Assembly: GCF_040545875.1 (NCBI RefSeq)
Contig: NZ_JBEPMR010000007.1
Length of the DNA: 64,000 nucleotides
Source of the DNA: Faecalicatena_A orotica
Lineage (GTDB): Bacteria; Bacillota; Clostridia; Lachnospirales; Lachnospiraceae
Strand: one strand, 5' to 3'
Shown here: positions 43,482-52,732 of the stretch, piece by piece
Layout: every line of letters begins with the position of its first letter
Numbering within the stretch: the first letter of the stretch is position 1
Translations under genes and position numbers: made by a program
The notes under the pieces: model-generated
The model's input: the letters and a program-made list of their open reading frames with translations, nothing else
The model's database searches: none
What the model was told of the DNA's origin: nothing

Positions 43482-43510
43482 AGTATATCATAGAAAATAC
43501 TGGAATGCAA
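43482..43510 (-). promoter_or_regulatory. rpsB-tsf promoter
   Basis: TTGCAT (43505-43510), 17-bp spacer and TATACT (43482-43487) on the minus strand form a good sigma-A promoter about 135 bp before the S2 start codon. Confidence 0.75.
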
Positions 43511-43631
43511 GGCTTTTCTGTAGTATATTGTCTGTGTTATGCTAAAGGTGTGAAATATGTCCGGGCATACTGTTTCCGGGCATATTACATATACTGCAGC
43601 TCAATAATAATACACCTTATGGAGGTAAGAT

Positions 43632-44000
43632 ATGAAATTTACATTTGCTCACAACAATTTAAATGTGTACGACCTGGAAAAGTCATTAAACTTCTACAAA
43701 GAAGCTCTCGGTCTGGAAGTTTCAAGCACGAAAGAAGCTGATGACGGCAGCTTCACCCTTGTATACCTAGGAGACGGCACGACACCGCATCTTTTGGAGC
43801 TGACATGGCTGCGCGATATGGACCGCCCGTATGAACTTGGTGACAACGAGATTCATCTGGCATTCCGTGTAACTGACTTCGACGCAGCTTTAAAGAAACA
43901 TAAAGAGATGGGCTGTGTCTGTTTTGAAAATCCTGAAATGGGAATCTACTTCATTGAAGATCCCGATGGATACTGGCTGGAGATTGTTCCTGAAAAATAA
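43632..44000 (+). CDS. Glyoxalase I-like VOC family protein
   Basis: The 122-residue protein has the vicinal oxygen chelate fold: KFTFAHNNLNVYDLEKSLNFYKEALGLEV at the start with one metal-type His (residue 7), ELGDNEIHLAFRVTDFDAALKKHKEMG with a second His, and MGIYFIEDPDGYWLEIVPEK with the terminal Glu. The set matches lactoylglutathione lyase, which detoxifies methylglyoxal; in glutathione-free anaerobes another thiol or another reaction is possible. It has its own GGAGG site and terminator, diverging from rpsB. Confidence 0.87.
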   Translation: MKFTFAHNNLNVYDLEKSLNFYKEALGLEVSSTKEADDGSFTLVYLGDGTTPHLLELTWLRDMDRPYELGDNEIHLAFRVTDFDAALKKHKEMGCVCFENPEMGIYFIEDPDGYWLEIVPEK

Positions 44001-44050
44001 TGCCATATGCCAGAATCTCTATCTTTTGTCAATAAAAAAGCGGTAAAAAA

Positions 44051-44079
44051 AGAATCCCACATTGTCTGGGATTCTTTTT
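44051..44079. terminator. Bidirectional terminator between VOC and NlpC/P60 genes
   Basis: AGAATCCCA and TGGGATTCT arms with a 7-nt loop, flanked by an A-run on the left and a T-run on the right, so it can stop transcription in both directions between the two convergent genes. Confidence 0.9.
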
Positions 44080-44091
44080 ATTGCTTTATTC

Positions 44092-45270
44092 TTACCAGTA
44101 TCTTACATATGCTGAAGCACGTACTGAGCTGACACAAATTGTTGTTCCCGGCTGCTGTGCTTCAATCATCTGGCCGCCGCCTATGTAAATCGCCACATGT
44201 CCGGGTGTCCATGCGATATCTCCCGGCTGCGGATCGCTTACCGGCATTCCACCTGCCAGCTGTGCAGAGTCCACACGTCCAATAGAGATTCCAGCCTGTG
44301 CATGGCACCACTGTGTAAGTCCTGAACAGTCAAGTCCGACATATGGTGTTGTTCCGCCCCATACATAAGGAACTCCGATCTGTGACCATGCTGCATTTAC
44401 AATTGTCTGTGCAGCACTTGTATTACCCGCACTGCCTGAACCACCGCCTGAGTTTTCCGGGGTACTTGGAGCCTCTGGTGTCTGATTAGAAGTACCTCCA
44501 CCATTGCTTTCTCCGCCTCCGGTGTTGTTATTATCAACAGCTGACTCATTGCCGTTATTGTTAGTGTTCGCGTTATTACTATTATTGTTGCTATTGTTAT
44601 TATTGGAATTATTCTTTGCCGCAGCTTCCTGAGCAGCTTTCTCTCTTGCAGCCTGCTCCTCTGCTGCTTTTCTTGCTGCTTCCTGAATCTGTGCATCCAG
44701 ATTGGCAACCTCGGCACTCTTATTCTCAATTGTAGTACTTAATTCAGTCTGCTGGGCTTCATATTCTGTCTGCATGTCCTCAAGCTTGTTCATGTCTTCT
44801 TCAAGTGTGTTCTTTAAGTCCTTTACTTCATTGACCGTCTCAACATACTCGTCCAACATCTGTCTGTCATAACTATGTACTTTCTGGGTATATTCAGCCT
44901 GGTTAAGCATCTCTGCGATACTGCCTGAGCTTAAGATTCTCTCTACGGCTGTGCCGTCACCCTCTTCATACATATATTTAATACGAAGCTTCATGTCTTC
45001 ATACTGCTGTGCTTCTTTTTCTTCCGCTTCTTTCAACTGCTTCTCAGCCTTGGTGATCTCTTCACCTTTTGTAATCAACTGATTCTGCAGATCTGTCATC
45101 TTGGACATCAGTTCTGACAACTGTGACTGCAGGCTGTTTACTTCACTCTGTACAGCACTCTTCTTTGATTCCAGACTTGATGTATTTGGCGCAGCAAATA
45201 CAGGCACAGCTACCATAGAACATGTCATTGCTGTTGCCACTAACATATTAAGTACTTTTTTTAATTTCAT
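44092..45270 (-). CDS. Secreted coiled-coil NlpC/P60 peptidoglycan endopeptidase
   Basis: The 392-residue protein starts with a signal peptide (MKLKKVLNMLVATAMTCSMVAVPVFA). Residues about 30-215 are a long coiled coil with heptads (SEVNSLQSQLSELMSKMTDLQ), like CwlO. An Asn/Ser/Gly-rich linker runs to about 285, and the NlpC/P60 domain follows with catalytic Cys315 (GLDCSGLTQW) and His358 (TPGHVAIYIGGG). It cuts cell-wall peptide cross-links outside the cell, and the coiled coil probably binds an FtsEX-type regulator. An upstream in-frame ATG is rejected because it would spoil the signal peptide. Confidence 0.93.
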   Translation of the reverse strand: MKLKKVLNMLVATAMTCSMVAVPVFAAPNTSSLESKKSAVQSEVNSLQSQLSELMSKMTDLQNQLITKGEEITKAEKQLKEAEEKEAQQYEDMKLRIKYMYEEGDGTAVERILSSGSIAEMLNQAEYTQKVHSYDRQMLDEYVETVNEVKDLKNTLEEDMNKLEDMQTEYEAQQTELSTTIENKSAEVANLDAQIQEAARKAAEEQAAREKAAQEAAAKNNSNNNNSNNNSNNANTNNNGNESAVDNNNTGGGESNGGGTSNQTPEAPSTPENSGGGSGSAGNTSAAQTIVNAAWSQIGVPYVWGGTTPYVGLDCSGLTQWCHAQAGISIGRVDSAQLAGGMPVSDPQPGDIAWTPGHVAIYIGGGQMIEAQQPGTTICVSSVRASAYVRYW

Positions 45271-45488
45271 AAATTCACCCATCCTTAACTTATTTATTAT
45301 CTATGTCCCCACATATATGTCCTTACTATACAATATTCTTCAGCATTTTTCAACAGGATTTATTGAAAAATAACATAATTTGGGGTTATGTAATTTTCAT
45401 CTTATGTTCATACAAAATGAATTATAAAGGATAAGTGAAAAAAATGCAATATCTTTTTAACATTTGCGTAATATTTTAGACTTTAATA

Positions 45489-48400
45489 TTACTTTCTGGC
45501 ATACCCGAAACTGTTAACAAACTGTTTCAGAGCTTTTTCTTCCCTGCTATTTCCAATTCCGTGCTTTTTCACATAATTTTTCACCTCTCTGACATCATTT
45601 TTGTTAAATTCCCAGATTTCTCCAGTTCCGTTTTTACACTCCCATGTACCGGTTATTTTTTCTTTGTACACAGGGTCCTTGTACCACTTGGAATCAGCGG
45701 ACAGACCGCCATTTTTATCATTACCTGAATCCAGGTTTTTTTCATAATATTCCTGATTGATAAACCTTACATATTTTACTGGTTCCGGCTTTACCACTTC
45801 CCCGTCTTTTAAAATATGTACCGTACACTGGCGGAAGGTTTCTTTCCCTTCACCACCGGGCCCCATACTGTCTTTTACACAGTAGGTGACCACCACATAT
45901 CCTGATTCTTCAAATGTTACAAAATCTTCCGCATGAAAATCCAAGAGCTGTAAGTTTTCCTGAATTTTTCCGGGATACAGTTCATCATCTTCTTTATCTT
46001 TCGCCTTTACCCTTCCCGCGAAAATAGCATCCCTCAGAAGAGTTTCCTCCGTTATCGCACCAGCTTTTGCCTCTTCCAGAGTAAAATACCAGTCTTCTGT
46101 TTCAATTTCTGGGAATTCATTATATTTTACCTTTACAGTCCATTCATATTTTGTTTCATTCCCGAAACTGTCTGTGACAGCATATTTAATTTTATGGACA
46201 GCCGGTGAATCCCCGGGGTCCATCTGCATAAACCATGTATCCAGCGTGTAATCATCGGGCATGTTCGTCTCCCACGTGTCTGTCTGCCCTTTTTGTTTTT
46301 CCCCGCCGGATAATTTGCCGTCTGCATATTTTATCTGGAGGATCCTGATGCTTTCGGAGATATCGCCGTCTTCCCGGTCAGCAGCCTTCATATTTTCCAG
46401 AAGCATCTTTTTTGTAACTTCTGTCCCTTCGTAAAACTCTGTCACACCGTCCGCCGAAATGACAGGTGCTTCATCCCACACTGCATAGAGGGTGATCTCC
46501 TGAAGGAATTCTTCATTTGAATAATTGCTGCCCTGCTGCTCTGCTGCCAGTCTCAGCAGATCTTCATATGAAAGGATAGATGTCTGTCTCTCAGGAAAAC
46601 GCACTGTTTTTGCCGGTGCATCCGATGTAATATCCCACCCTGCAAAGGAGGACTGTTCTCTCTCATATTGCGTAAATTCCGCATTCTTCCGGACAGTGTA
46701 CCCGCGGCCCGCTGTACAGTCCTTCCATGTCACATAATCTGGCTTTACTTGCCCCTGCACGTTTTTATTACTGGCATAATTTATCTTAATTTTCGTCTTC
46801 CAGACCGCATATAATGTAATGTCTTTATTCACGGAAGAATTGAGTTCAGCCCCGGGCTGGTATTGTGCCGTGTCAGCACTGCTGTTTTCCGACCAGCCTC
46901 TGAATTTTACCAGATCCGAGGATGGAGTCAGAGAAGAAAGAGATCCGGTTTCATACCAGTACTTATCTGTCTCTCCCGGCATATCCTTAATGTCCGCATC
47001 AATATTCTTCTGATAACGAGCTCGGTATCTTGTACTCAATACAATATCTCCGTCAGATGCACCGGACCGGGAGTCCTGATAGTCTCCGGGGCGCAGACAG
47101 TAACTGCCGTTAGGTGATAAACTAAACTGCCGGAAACAAGTACTGCCTTTTTTATTGTCGCAAGCATATTCCGCGGCCTTTCGGCCGTTCCTGTAATCAG
47201 CAGGTGTCAGTACTGCCGCGTGCTGTCCGCCCAGCCGCCCTGTAACAGATATGTACTTTCCTGCACACAGGTAAACATCGTTCCCTGTATCCACAGCGCC
47301 ATTACCACTCATTTTCATTGCTGCGCCATTGTGATAGACTCCTTCCCCACTGCCGGCTGTATTGCCACGAATCGTTCCGCCACTGAGCTGCAATGTACTT
47401 CCTGCCTGAAGGCAGATTCCGCCTCCTGCACCTGCTGCACGGTTTCCGGTCACACTGCCTCCCGACATGTTCATGGTGCCATAGTTCTGAATTCCGGCGC
47501 CGTTCTGCGCCGTATTGGAATAAACTTCACCCCCGCTGATGTTTAAAGTGCTTCTATTTATAATGCCGGAAACAGGGTTCTCAAAGATACTCCCTCCCGT
47601 GACTGATGCCGTGCCTCCGCCTATTACTACGCCGCTTTCTGCATTGTTATGGATACGTACAGTCCCTGTAATTGTCATCTGCCGTCCCTGCGTGCTGATG
47701 CCATTCTTCTTGTTATGATAGATTTCGCCTCCGCTGATCTGAATAGTCCCCTGACCGTTTATATTTCCGACACCGGTTATGTTATCATGAATTGCACCCC
47801 CGGTCATGGTGAACGTACAGCTTCCTTCACCGACATGCACTCCACATTCCTGATTATTATAGATTTCGCCGCCGTATACGTTGATCGCTTTCTGTGAACG
47901 CATCCCGTCATACTTGTTGCCGTATATTTTCCCACCATAGATATTGACCGTACCGAGTGTAGCTATACCGTGTGAACCATTATTATAAATCCATGCGCCA
48001 TCGTAAACATTTGTCGTGCCTAATTCATTCCATACTCCATTTCCCCGCGAATTTGTGAGTCTGGCACCGCTCTTTAGGTAAATAACTGCATTATGGCTGC
48101 TGAGAACGCCCGAACTCCCCATTTTGTTCGCGTCAAACGTGATCGTGTACCCGTCTTTCCCGCTAATTGTCCACGTAGGGTTCCCTGTTCCCTGAGGAGT
48201 ACAGATAATCCCAGCAGGTTCCAGTTTTGATTCATTGAAAGTCACCTTCACATTCTGCCCCTCAGGATATATGGAAAATGACTTGGTTGTCACAATATGC
48301 GTGGCCTCACAATTACGCAGGACATAAAGAGTTCCTCCATTCGGAAGGGCATTAAATGCACTGTTGAATGTTGTATAATAAGTACTCCCTATTCTGGCAA

Positions 48401-49334
48401 CTGCATTAGCAGGACTTCCTGCCCGTACCGCCCCCATTATACCCGATGGTGCAGCTCTCATAAACGGTGTTTTATCCTGCTCTTTTGATTCCTCTTTCTC
48501 ATCTGGTTTCCGCGCCTCTGCGTACATGCTGTACAAAAGAACTTTCACTTCCGCTTCAGTCTGCCCGGTGCTGTCCTCTTCCCTTTCTTCCATACATTCA
48601 AGCAGCCGGATCAGCTCAGTAATGTTACAGTCAGTCTTTGTTTTTAGGTATGCCGCATAGCCTTCAAAATCATTAATTTCTCCTCCATATGCTTCGATAT
48701 CACTGTCATTCGCCATTATAGTTTCCCGAAATATGGCAAATGCTGATTGTTCCCGGGATTTTTGCACGTCCACGTTTTCTGCTTCCGGACCTGCATTAGT
48801 TTCATACTCCTCCGCGGGGCTGCTTTCAGTTCCTGCTTCTGTCCCTGCATCATTCTGATTATCCGCACCGGACTTAATCTGGTCATTTTCCACACATTCT
48901 TCCATATCAGCATCCGGATGTTTTGCAGTTTCATCCAGCCTGTTGATCAGCTCCCCGTAAAATCCCAATTCTTTCTCAATCTTTTCTTTTATGCTGTCCT
49001 CATCCTTTGCAGAGTTCCCGCCTTCAGCCTGTATACAATCCTGAACTGTTTCCGACACCAGCGCATACCTGTACAGCATCATCAGCCCGTACAGTTCATC
49101 TTCTGAGAGCCTCTCCATAAAGGTATCCCTTTTACCGGTATCTGCATTGGCTAATATAGAAACAACATCCTCTTCCCTGAATAGCTGATACACGGCCTCA
49201 TGATAATCATAATCCGGATCCTGAAAAATCTCTTCTGCAGGAGTCATCTGTGCCTCACTGATTATCGGAAAGCAGAGACCAGAGATCAGGAGCACAATAA
49301 TTAACATAATGATTACTTTCACCCTTTTATTCAT
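45489..49334 (-). CDS. Large beta-helix/InlB-repeat surface protein of the Tad-like operon
   Basis: The 1281-residue protein begins with a hydrophobic segment (VKVIIMLIIVLLISGLCFP) followed by Ala, as in a signal peptide. Residues about 115-320 are acidic and low in complexity. Residues about 340-700 form a right-handed beta-helix of short Gly/Asn repeats (NVYGGEIYNN, INISGGEIYHN-like, MNMSGGSVTGNRAAGAGGGICL). Residues about 770-960 hold InlB-B-type repeats ending ITLYAVW, and about 960-1190 hold two DUF5011-like Ig folds (DREDGDIS, YAVTDSFGNETKY). There is no LPXTG motif, C-terminal helix or other anchor. Its ATGA overlap with the upstream gene ties it to the Tad-like operon, of which it is the last gene; it may be the secreted substrate or a tip adhesin. 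Confidence 0.85.
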   Translation of the reverse strand: MNKRVKVIIMLIIVLLISGLCFPIISEAQMTPAEEIFQDPDYDYHEAVYQLFREEDVVSILANADTGKRDTFMERLSEDELYGLMMLYRYALVSETVQDCIQAEGGNSAKDEDSIKEKIEKELGFYGELINRLDETAKHPDADMEECVENDQIKSGADNQNDAGTEAGTESSPAEEYETNAGPEAENVDVQKSREQSAFAIFRETIMANDSDIEAYGGEINDFEGYAAYLKTKTDCNITELIRLLECMEEREEDSTGQTEAEVKVLLYSMYAEARKPDEKEESKEQDKTPFMRAAPSGIMGAVRAGSPANAVARIGSTYYTTFNSAFNALPNGGTLYVLRNCEATHIVTTKSFSIYPEGQNVKVTFNESKLEPAGIICTPQGTGNPTWTISGKDGYTITFDANKMGSSGVLSSHNAVIYLKSGARLTNSRGNGVWNELGTTNVYDGAWIYNNGSHGIATLGTVNIYGGKIYGNKYDGMRSQKAINVYGGEIYNNQECGVHVGEGSCTFTMTGGAIHDNITGVGNINGQGTIQISGGEIYHNKKNGISTQGRQMTITGTVRIHNNAESGVVIGGGTASVTGGSIFENPVSGIINRSTLNISGGEVYSNTAQNGAGIQNYGTMNMSGGSVTGNRAAGAGGGICLQAGSTLQLSGGTIRGNTAGSGEGVYHNGAAMKMSGNGAVDTGNDVYLCAGKYISVTGRLGGQHAAVLTPADYRNGRKAAEYACDNKKGSTCFRQFSLSPNGSYCLRPGDYQDSRSGASDGDIVLSTRYRARYQKNIDADIKDMPGETDKYWYETGSLSSLTPSSDLVKFRGWSENSSADTAQYQPGAELNSSVNKDITLYAVWKTKIKINYASNKNVQGQVKPDYVTWKDCTAGRGYTVRKNAEFTQYEREQSSFAGWDITSDAPAKTVRFPERQTSILSYEDLLRLAAEQQGSNYSNEEFLQEITLYAVWDEAPVISADGVTEFYEGTEVTKKMLLENMKAADREDGDISESIRILQIKYADGKLSGGEKQKGQTDTWETNMPDDYTLDTWFMQMDPGDSPAVHKIKYAVTDSFGNETKYEWTVKVKYNEFPEIETEDWYFTLEEAKAGAITEETLLRDAIFAGRVKAKDKEDDELYPGKIQENLQLLDFHAEDFVTFEESGYVVVTYCVKDSMGPGGEGKETFRQCTVHILKDGEVVKPEPVKYVRFINQEYYEKNLDSGNDKNGGLSADSKWYKDPVYKEKITGTWECKNGTGEIWEFNKNDVREVKNYVKKHGIGNSREEKALKQFVNSFGYARK

Positions 49335-50008
49335 ATCACTTCCTCCGTCTGGTAAACAGCCTGCAGTACGATTTCTTCCGTGACACATATGTCACTGATG
49401 TTTTCCCTGTTATACAGTATCCCTGTATGGTCCGCAGGTTTCACCATCCGCCACCCGCGAAATCTCCGGCCCTCCTTGTCCATGTTAATGTTGGGAAGGG
49501 CTTCCGCCGTCAGATTGTCACCACTGTGGATACTGATCTGCTTAAGCACATAGTCCTTCTCTTCTTCACCTTTATGCTCCGCGTATCCTGCCTGAAATGA
49601 CACATGGTAAAAGATATCTTCCTTTTCCACAAGGTCTTCCAGAATTACGGTCTTCCGGCAGGATATCTTTCCATGTCCTATCACCTGCTTGTAGGTTTCC
49701 TCTGCCCGGACATCCAGAAGTCCCTTTTCCACATCAATATCCAGAATTTCTATTGTATAGTCTGAGTTGCTTGTTGTTTTCAGCAGAAAGCCCTGAATGA
49801 AATCTGCTGCCAGTTCACCGCTTCCGTCCTCTTTTTCAATATGGTACACCGTATTGACTGTCAGAATCTTCATCGACTGCTCCATCGCCGCTCCCAGACT
49901 GTTGTCAAGTTCATTTTTCCGTGTTGTCCTGTCTTCTGCCGTTTGAATGGCAACTCCTGAAAATATCAGGATGATTACCAAGAAAAAGCCTATGACGGCA
50001 TTCTTCAT
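49331..50008 (-). CDS. TadE/TadF-like membrane protein with InlB-like C-terminus
   Basis: The 225-residue protein has one N-terminal helix (MKNAVIGFFLVIILIFSGVAIQ) and then an extracellular region, as expected for TadE/F-type minor pilins. The C-terminal 50 residues, RRFRGWRMVKPADHTG then ISDICVTEEIVLQAVYQ, match an InlB-B/Listeria-Bacteroides repeat, the same fold found in the large surface protein encoded next. This suggests a linking role between the assembly and the adhesin. Good ribosome site; stop and start overlap downstream. Confidence 0.55.
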   Translation of the reverse strand: MKNAVIGFFLVIILIFSGVAIQTAEDRTTRKNELDNSLGAAMEQSMKILTVNTVYHIEKEDGSGELAADFIQGFLLKTTSNSDYTIEILDIDVEKGLLDVRAEETYKQVIGHGKISCRKTVILEDLVEKEDIFYHVSFQAGYAEHKGEEEKDYVLKQISIHSGDNLTAEALPNINMDKEGRRFRGWRMVKPADHTGILYNRENISDICVTEEIVLQAVYQTEEVI

Positions 50009-50029
50009 AAATCTGATTCCTCCCTGTTA

Positions 50030-50362
50030 TTATCTGGCATAGCCTACTATCTCATGTTTTAAAAATAAATCCAGCATAGGAATGGTATAATCATATGTAA
50101 GCGTTACTTTCGCATATTTCCCGCCGCCGGCAGTCACAAGCGGTTCGACCTCCAGACCCGCATAACCGTTTTCTTCTGCTTTTTCCTTACAGCCGCGTAT
50201 CACAATTTCCGAAAAATCACCAGCCTCCACTTCCGCGATCACAGCTGAGTGATAATTCTGTGCCCTCTGCGTATTCAAAGATGCCGTGATATACGCTGTG
50301 CTGAGTACTGCCATAAAAGCAATCATGATCATTCCGATCATTGTTTCAACCGCACCTTTCAT
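50030..50362 (-). CDS. TadE-like small membrane protein
   Basis: The 110-residue protein starts MKGAVETMIGMIMIAFMAVLSTAYITASLN: a short basic start with Gly-Ala-Val-Glu directly before a hydrophobic helix, the pattern of TadE-type pseudopilins (Gly, then a Glu a few residues later). The remaining 80 residues are a soluble alpha/beta domain. It sits inside the Tad-like operon, 21 bases after the 225-residue relative. No cleavage site can be proven. Confidence 0.6.
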   Translation of the reverse strand: MKGAVETMIGMIMIAFMAVLSTAYITASLNTQRAQNYHSAVIAEVEAGDFSEIVIRGCKEKAEENGYAGLEVEPLVTAGGGKYAKVTLTYDYTIPMLDLFLKHEIVGYAR

Positions 50363-50373
50363 CTTCTCTCCTT

Positions 50374-50847
50374 TCAGTCTGCAATAAAGCGGTACTCTTT
50401 TTCCTTTGCCTTCTCACTGGCGAGGTAGATTTCTGATGCCCTGTATGTCATTCTGTATTCGCCCTGTAGTCCGGGTGTAAAATGCTCCGGCTCCGTCACT
50501 GCCGTAATATCCTGCTCTCCGGGTGCAATGATTCTCACGATAGAAAGTTCCACATTTTCCCCGTCTTCATTTTTGGCCGTGATCTCAAACAAGTCACGGT
50601 CAAGCAGGTTATACTCCGTTCCCCTTCTCAGCTTCTTCACTCTGACGGACAATTCCGGGAGTGCTCTTGAGGCGATCGCGTTTGCAGCTGCAAAGGTATC
50701 TTTGTTCCCTATCGTCTCTGCAGGGCCTGTGCTTGCGAGCATTCCAAGGAATCCGTCTTCTCCCTTCCCGAATAAAAACAGCACCATCCCCGATAAAACC
50801 AGCGCAAGAATGATCACTTTTCCATATTCACCAATCACCGCCTTCAA
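50374..50847 (-). CDS. Pilin-like membrane protein, fourth EYG paralogue
   Basis: The 157-residue product starts at a TTG codon with GGAGG eight bases upstream, reading (M)KAVIGEYGKVIILALVLSG. The frame runs open further upstream but only overlaps the preceding mini-pilin gene, so a longer start is unlikely. Its N-terminus shares the Glu-Tyr-Gly plus hydrophobic-helix design of the three mini-pilins, but it adds a soluble C-terminal domain of about 120 residues (ENVELSIVRIIAPGEQDI). A major or minor pseudopilin of the Tad-like machine is inferred. Confidence 0.55.
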   Translation of the reverse strand: MKAVIGEYGKVIILALVLSGMVLFLFGKGEDGFLGMLASTGPAETIGNKDTFAAANAIASRALPELSVRVKKLRRGTEYNLLDRDLFEITAKNEDGENVELSIVRIIAPGEQDITAVTEPEHFTPGLQGEYRMTYRASEIYLASEKAKEKEYRFIAD

Positions 50848-50878
50848 GTTATGCACCTCCCTTTCGTCCCGGCACTTC

Positions 50879-51034
50879 TCAGCTGCACAGGGTCCCGATC
50901 CCTTCTGCAAAGATGACTGCAAGGCGGCTTAAGCCCCCGTCCGGGTCCAGCAGGCCGGACATCACCCCTAGAAACAAAAGCCCCATAAAGCATGCCATCA
51001 TAATCCCGCCATATTCTTCTATAAACTCTTTCAT
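50879..51034 (-). CDS. Mini-pilin 3, 51 residues, untracked
   Basis: The frame reads MKEFIEEYGGIMMACFMGLL and continues FLGVMSGLLDPDGGLSRLA then VIFAEGIGTLCS. GGGAG lies eight bases upstream. It has a charged cap ending Glu-Glu-Tyr-Gly, one transmembrane helix and a short tail. It is nearly identical in its first ten residues to mini-pilin 2 and similar to mini-pilin 1. Flp-type pilins are of this size and carry Glu-Tyr at the start of the helix, but here no leader peptide precedes the cap. It lies between the TadB-C-like gene and the TadE-like genes. Confidence 0.7.
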   Translation of the reverse strand: MKEFIEEYGGIMMACFMGLLFLGVMSGLLDPDGGLSRLAVIFAEGIGTLCS

Positions 51035-51078
51035 ATCTTAAACTCCCATCACATATCATAAAACAGTTTTTCTGCCTT

Positions 51079-51192
51079 CTATATACTTGTTTCACAAAGC
51101 ATCCTTAATATCTCCCACAGGCCTGACATAACTGCATACCCTATGAGCGAAACTGCAATAATGCCCCCGTATTCCTCCAGAAACTCTTTCAT
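51079..51192 (-). CDS. Mini-pilin 2, 37 residues, untracked
   Basis: The frame reads MKEFLEEYGGIIAVSLIGYA and continues VMSGLWEILRMLCETSI, then stops. GGAGG lies seven bases upstream. It shares the MKxFxEEYG cap, Gly and helix with its two paralogues, and nothing beyond the helix. It follows the TadB-C-like gene by 11 bases. Being so short, it may be a membrane-embedded subunit or a paralogue undergoing shrinkage. Confidence 0.65.
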   Translation of the reverse strand: MKEFLEEYGGIIAVSLIGYAVMSGLWEILRMLCETSI

Positions 51193-51203
51193 ATGTCCTC
51201 CTT

Positions 51204-52706
51204 TCATGCCACACTATTCACTGCGGACAAAATATAAACTACGACAAGTGCCAGATCGGCCAGCATTTTTACCACTCCCGTGATCATCGGGAGCAGAATT
51301 AAAAAACTGATGCCTGCGATCTCATCCTCGGCCCTGATTCTTTCCGCCTTGTCCGTCATGGCCGCATTGCGCTCTACCAGCGGGGCGATCTGCCTGCTGA
51401 TATCTGCGGCGCCAAATTCCGCCATTGAGTATAGAACCTTCATTGCAGATGTAATATCAGGAAGGCTGACCGGTTTCATAAAGCCCAGATAAGGCTGTAC
51501 CGAATCCGGCTCCCTCTCAATCTTCTGGAGCAGTGTCCCTAATTCCTCCTTAAGAAGTTCCGGGGCATTTGCGATGGATTTCGCCAGTGAGACATGTACA
51601 TTGTCCGTCTGGAGCTGGAGGGACATGCTCATCAGCCACTCAGGAAATGCTTTTTCCACTGCCCTTGTCACATGTTTCAGAGACACCCTGTACCTTCGCC
51701 CCGGCTGTGTCGCTATGAGAACCGCAAAACCTGTCAGAAGCCCGGCCGGCAGCATCTTTCCCTTCAGCCCCAGGTACACTATGAACGGCAGGACCAGTCC
51801 CGCCTGGAAATATCCTTTTTGTCTTTCCCTGACCAGATTTCTGTGCATCACATAATCGTACTGTCTTTTCACTTCTTCATATTCCATGCCTTCCTCACCC
51901 AGAATAAGGCTCTTTGACAATTTCCTCTGGGCAATATACCAGATCAGCATGTTCAGAAGTATTGTCAGTGTAGTCACTGCCTGTGAAATAACCTGATCTG
52001 TAACCGCAAACCCCTTCGGAAGCATGAAGACAGTCATACCGCATATGAAAAAAGACAGCCCGATCCCGATTGTGATCTTTACTTTAACACTCTTCTTCTC
52101 CCTCTGCAGTTCGTATACCCGGTCAATCCACAGCTTCCTGTCATTCAGGAGAATATCGGCCGATGCATCGAAGTCACCTCCCACTTCTTCTGCATTGATC
52201 AGGAAGTCATGGATTTTATAAAGCCTTGAACATCCATATTCCTTCTCTATAAATGAAAAAGCTTCCCGGTAAAGATTCTCTTTCGCATCTGCGTTCTGGA
52301 TATAACGTATCGCGTCAGATATGGCATCATACAGCCTGCTTTCTCCTTTCTGGAACAATGCAAGTGTATCCTCCAGTGAAGTCAGGATCTTAGCCCGCCG
52401 CTTAAAGGAATACAGGATCTGCTCCATGTAAGCTGTAACGTCTTCAAACCGCTTCTGCTCATAGGCATTCCGGTATGTCATAATAAAAATCCCGGGGATA
52501 AAGCAGACTGAGGCGACGCTGATGATCAGTACACACGGCACCTTAAGTCTGAAGATCCAGGTAAATGCAGCAATACATCCGAAAAGCCCCAGAAGATACT
52601 CTGCATACTTCCGTACAGAAAAACGGTATCCTAACCGGTGCACCTCCTGTCTTGCATATCCGGGATTCCAGTACTTAACACGCCCTTTTTTTCTACTCTT
52701 TTTCAT
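51204..52706 (-). CDS. Type II secretion F-domain membrane platform, TadB-TadC-like fusion
   Basis: The 500-residue protein (start at MKKSRKKGRV, GGAGG eight bases upstream) has about seven transmembrane segments and two separate T2SSF-like cytoplasmic domains, at about 95-210 (GGDFDASADILLNDRKLW) and about 350-470 (EWLMSMSLQLQTDNVHVSLAKSIANAPELL). Ordinary TadB and TadC are two proteins of about 300 residues each. One protein with both halves looks like a fusion. These proteins form the membrane platform on which the ATPase drives pilin assembly. It follows the ATPase gene by 26 bases. Confidence 0.72.
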   Translation of the reverse strand: MKKSRKKGRVKYWNPGYARQEVHRLGYRFSVRKYAEYLLGLFGCIAAFTWIFRLKVPCVLIISVASVCFIPGIFIMTYRNAYEQKRFEDVTAYMEQILYSFKRRAKILTSLEDTLALFQKGESRLYDAISDAIRYIQNADAKENLYREAFSFIEKEYGCSRLYKIHDFLINAEEVGGDFDASADILLNDRKLWIDRVYELQREKKSVKVKITIGIGLSFFICGMTVFMLPKGFAVTDQVISQAVTTLTILLNMLIWYIAQRKLSKSLILGEEGMEYEEVKRQYDYVMHRNLVRERQKGYFQAGLVLPFIVYLGLKGKMLPAGLLTGFAVLIATQPGRRYRVSLKHVTRAVEKAFPEWLMSMSLQLQTDNVHVSLAKSIANAPELLKEELGTLLQKIEREPDSVQPYLGFMKPVSLPDITSAMKVLYSMAEFGAADISRQIAPLVERNAAMTDKAERIRAEDEIAGISFLILLPMITGVVKMLADLALVVVYILSAVNSVA

Positions 52707-52732
52707 TCTCTCTGCCTCCAACAGATTCTTTC

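Noticed and set aside
50844..51095. 83-residue minus-strand frame over the mini-pilin 3 gene
   Set aside because: It is the +1 shadow of the 51-residue frame, which has the ribosome site and the paralogous cap.
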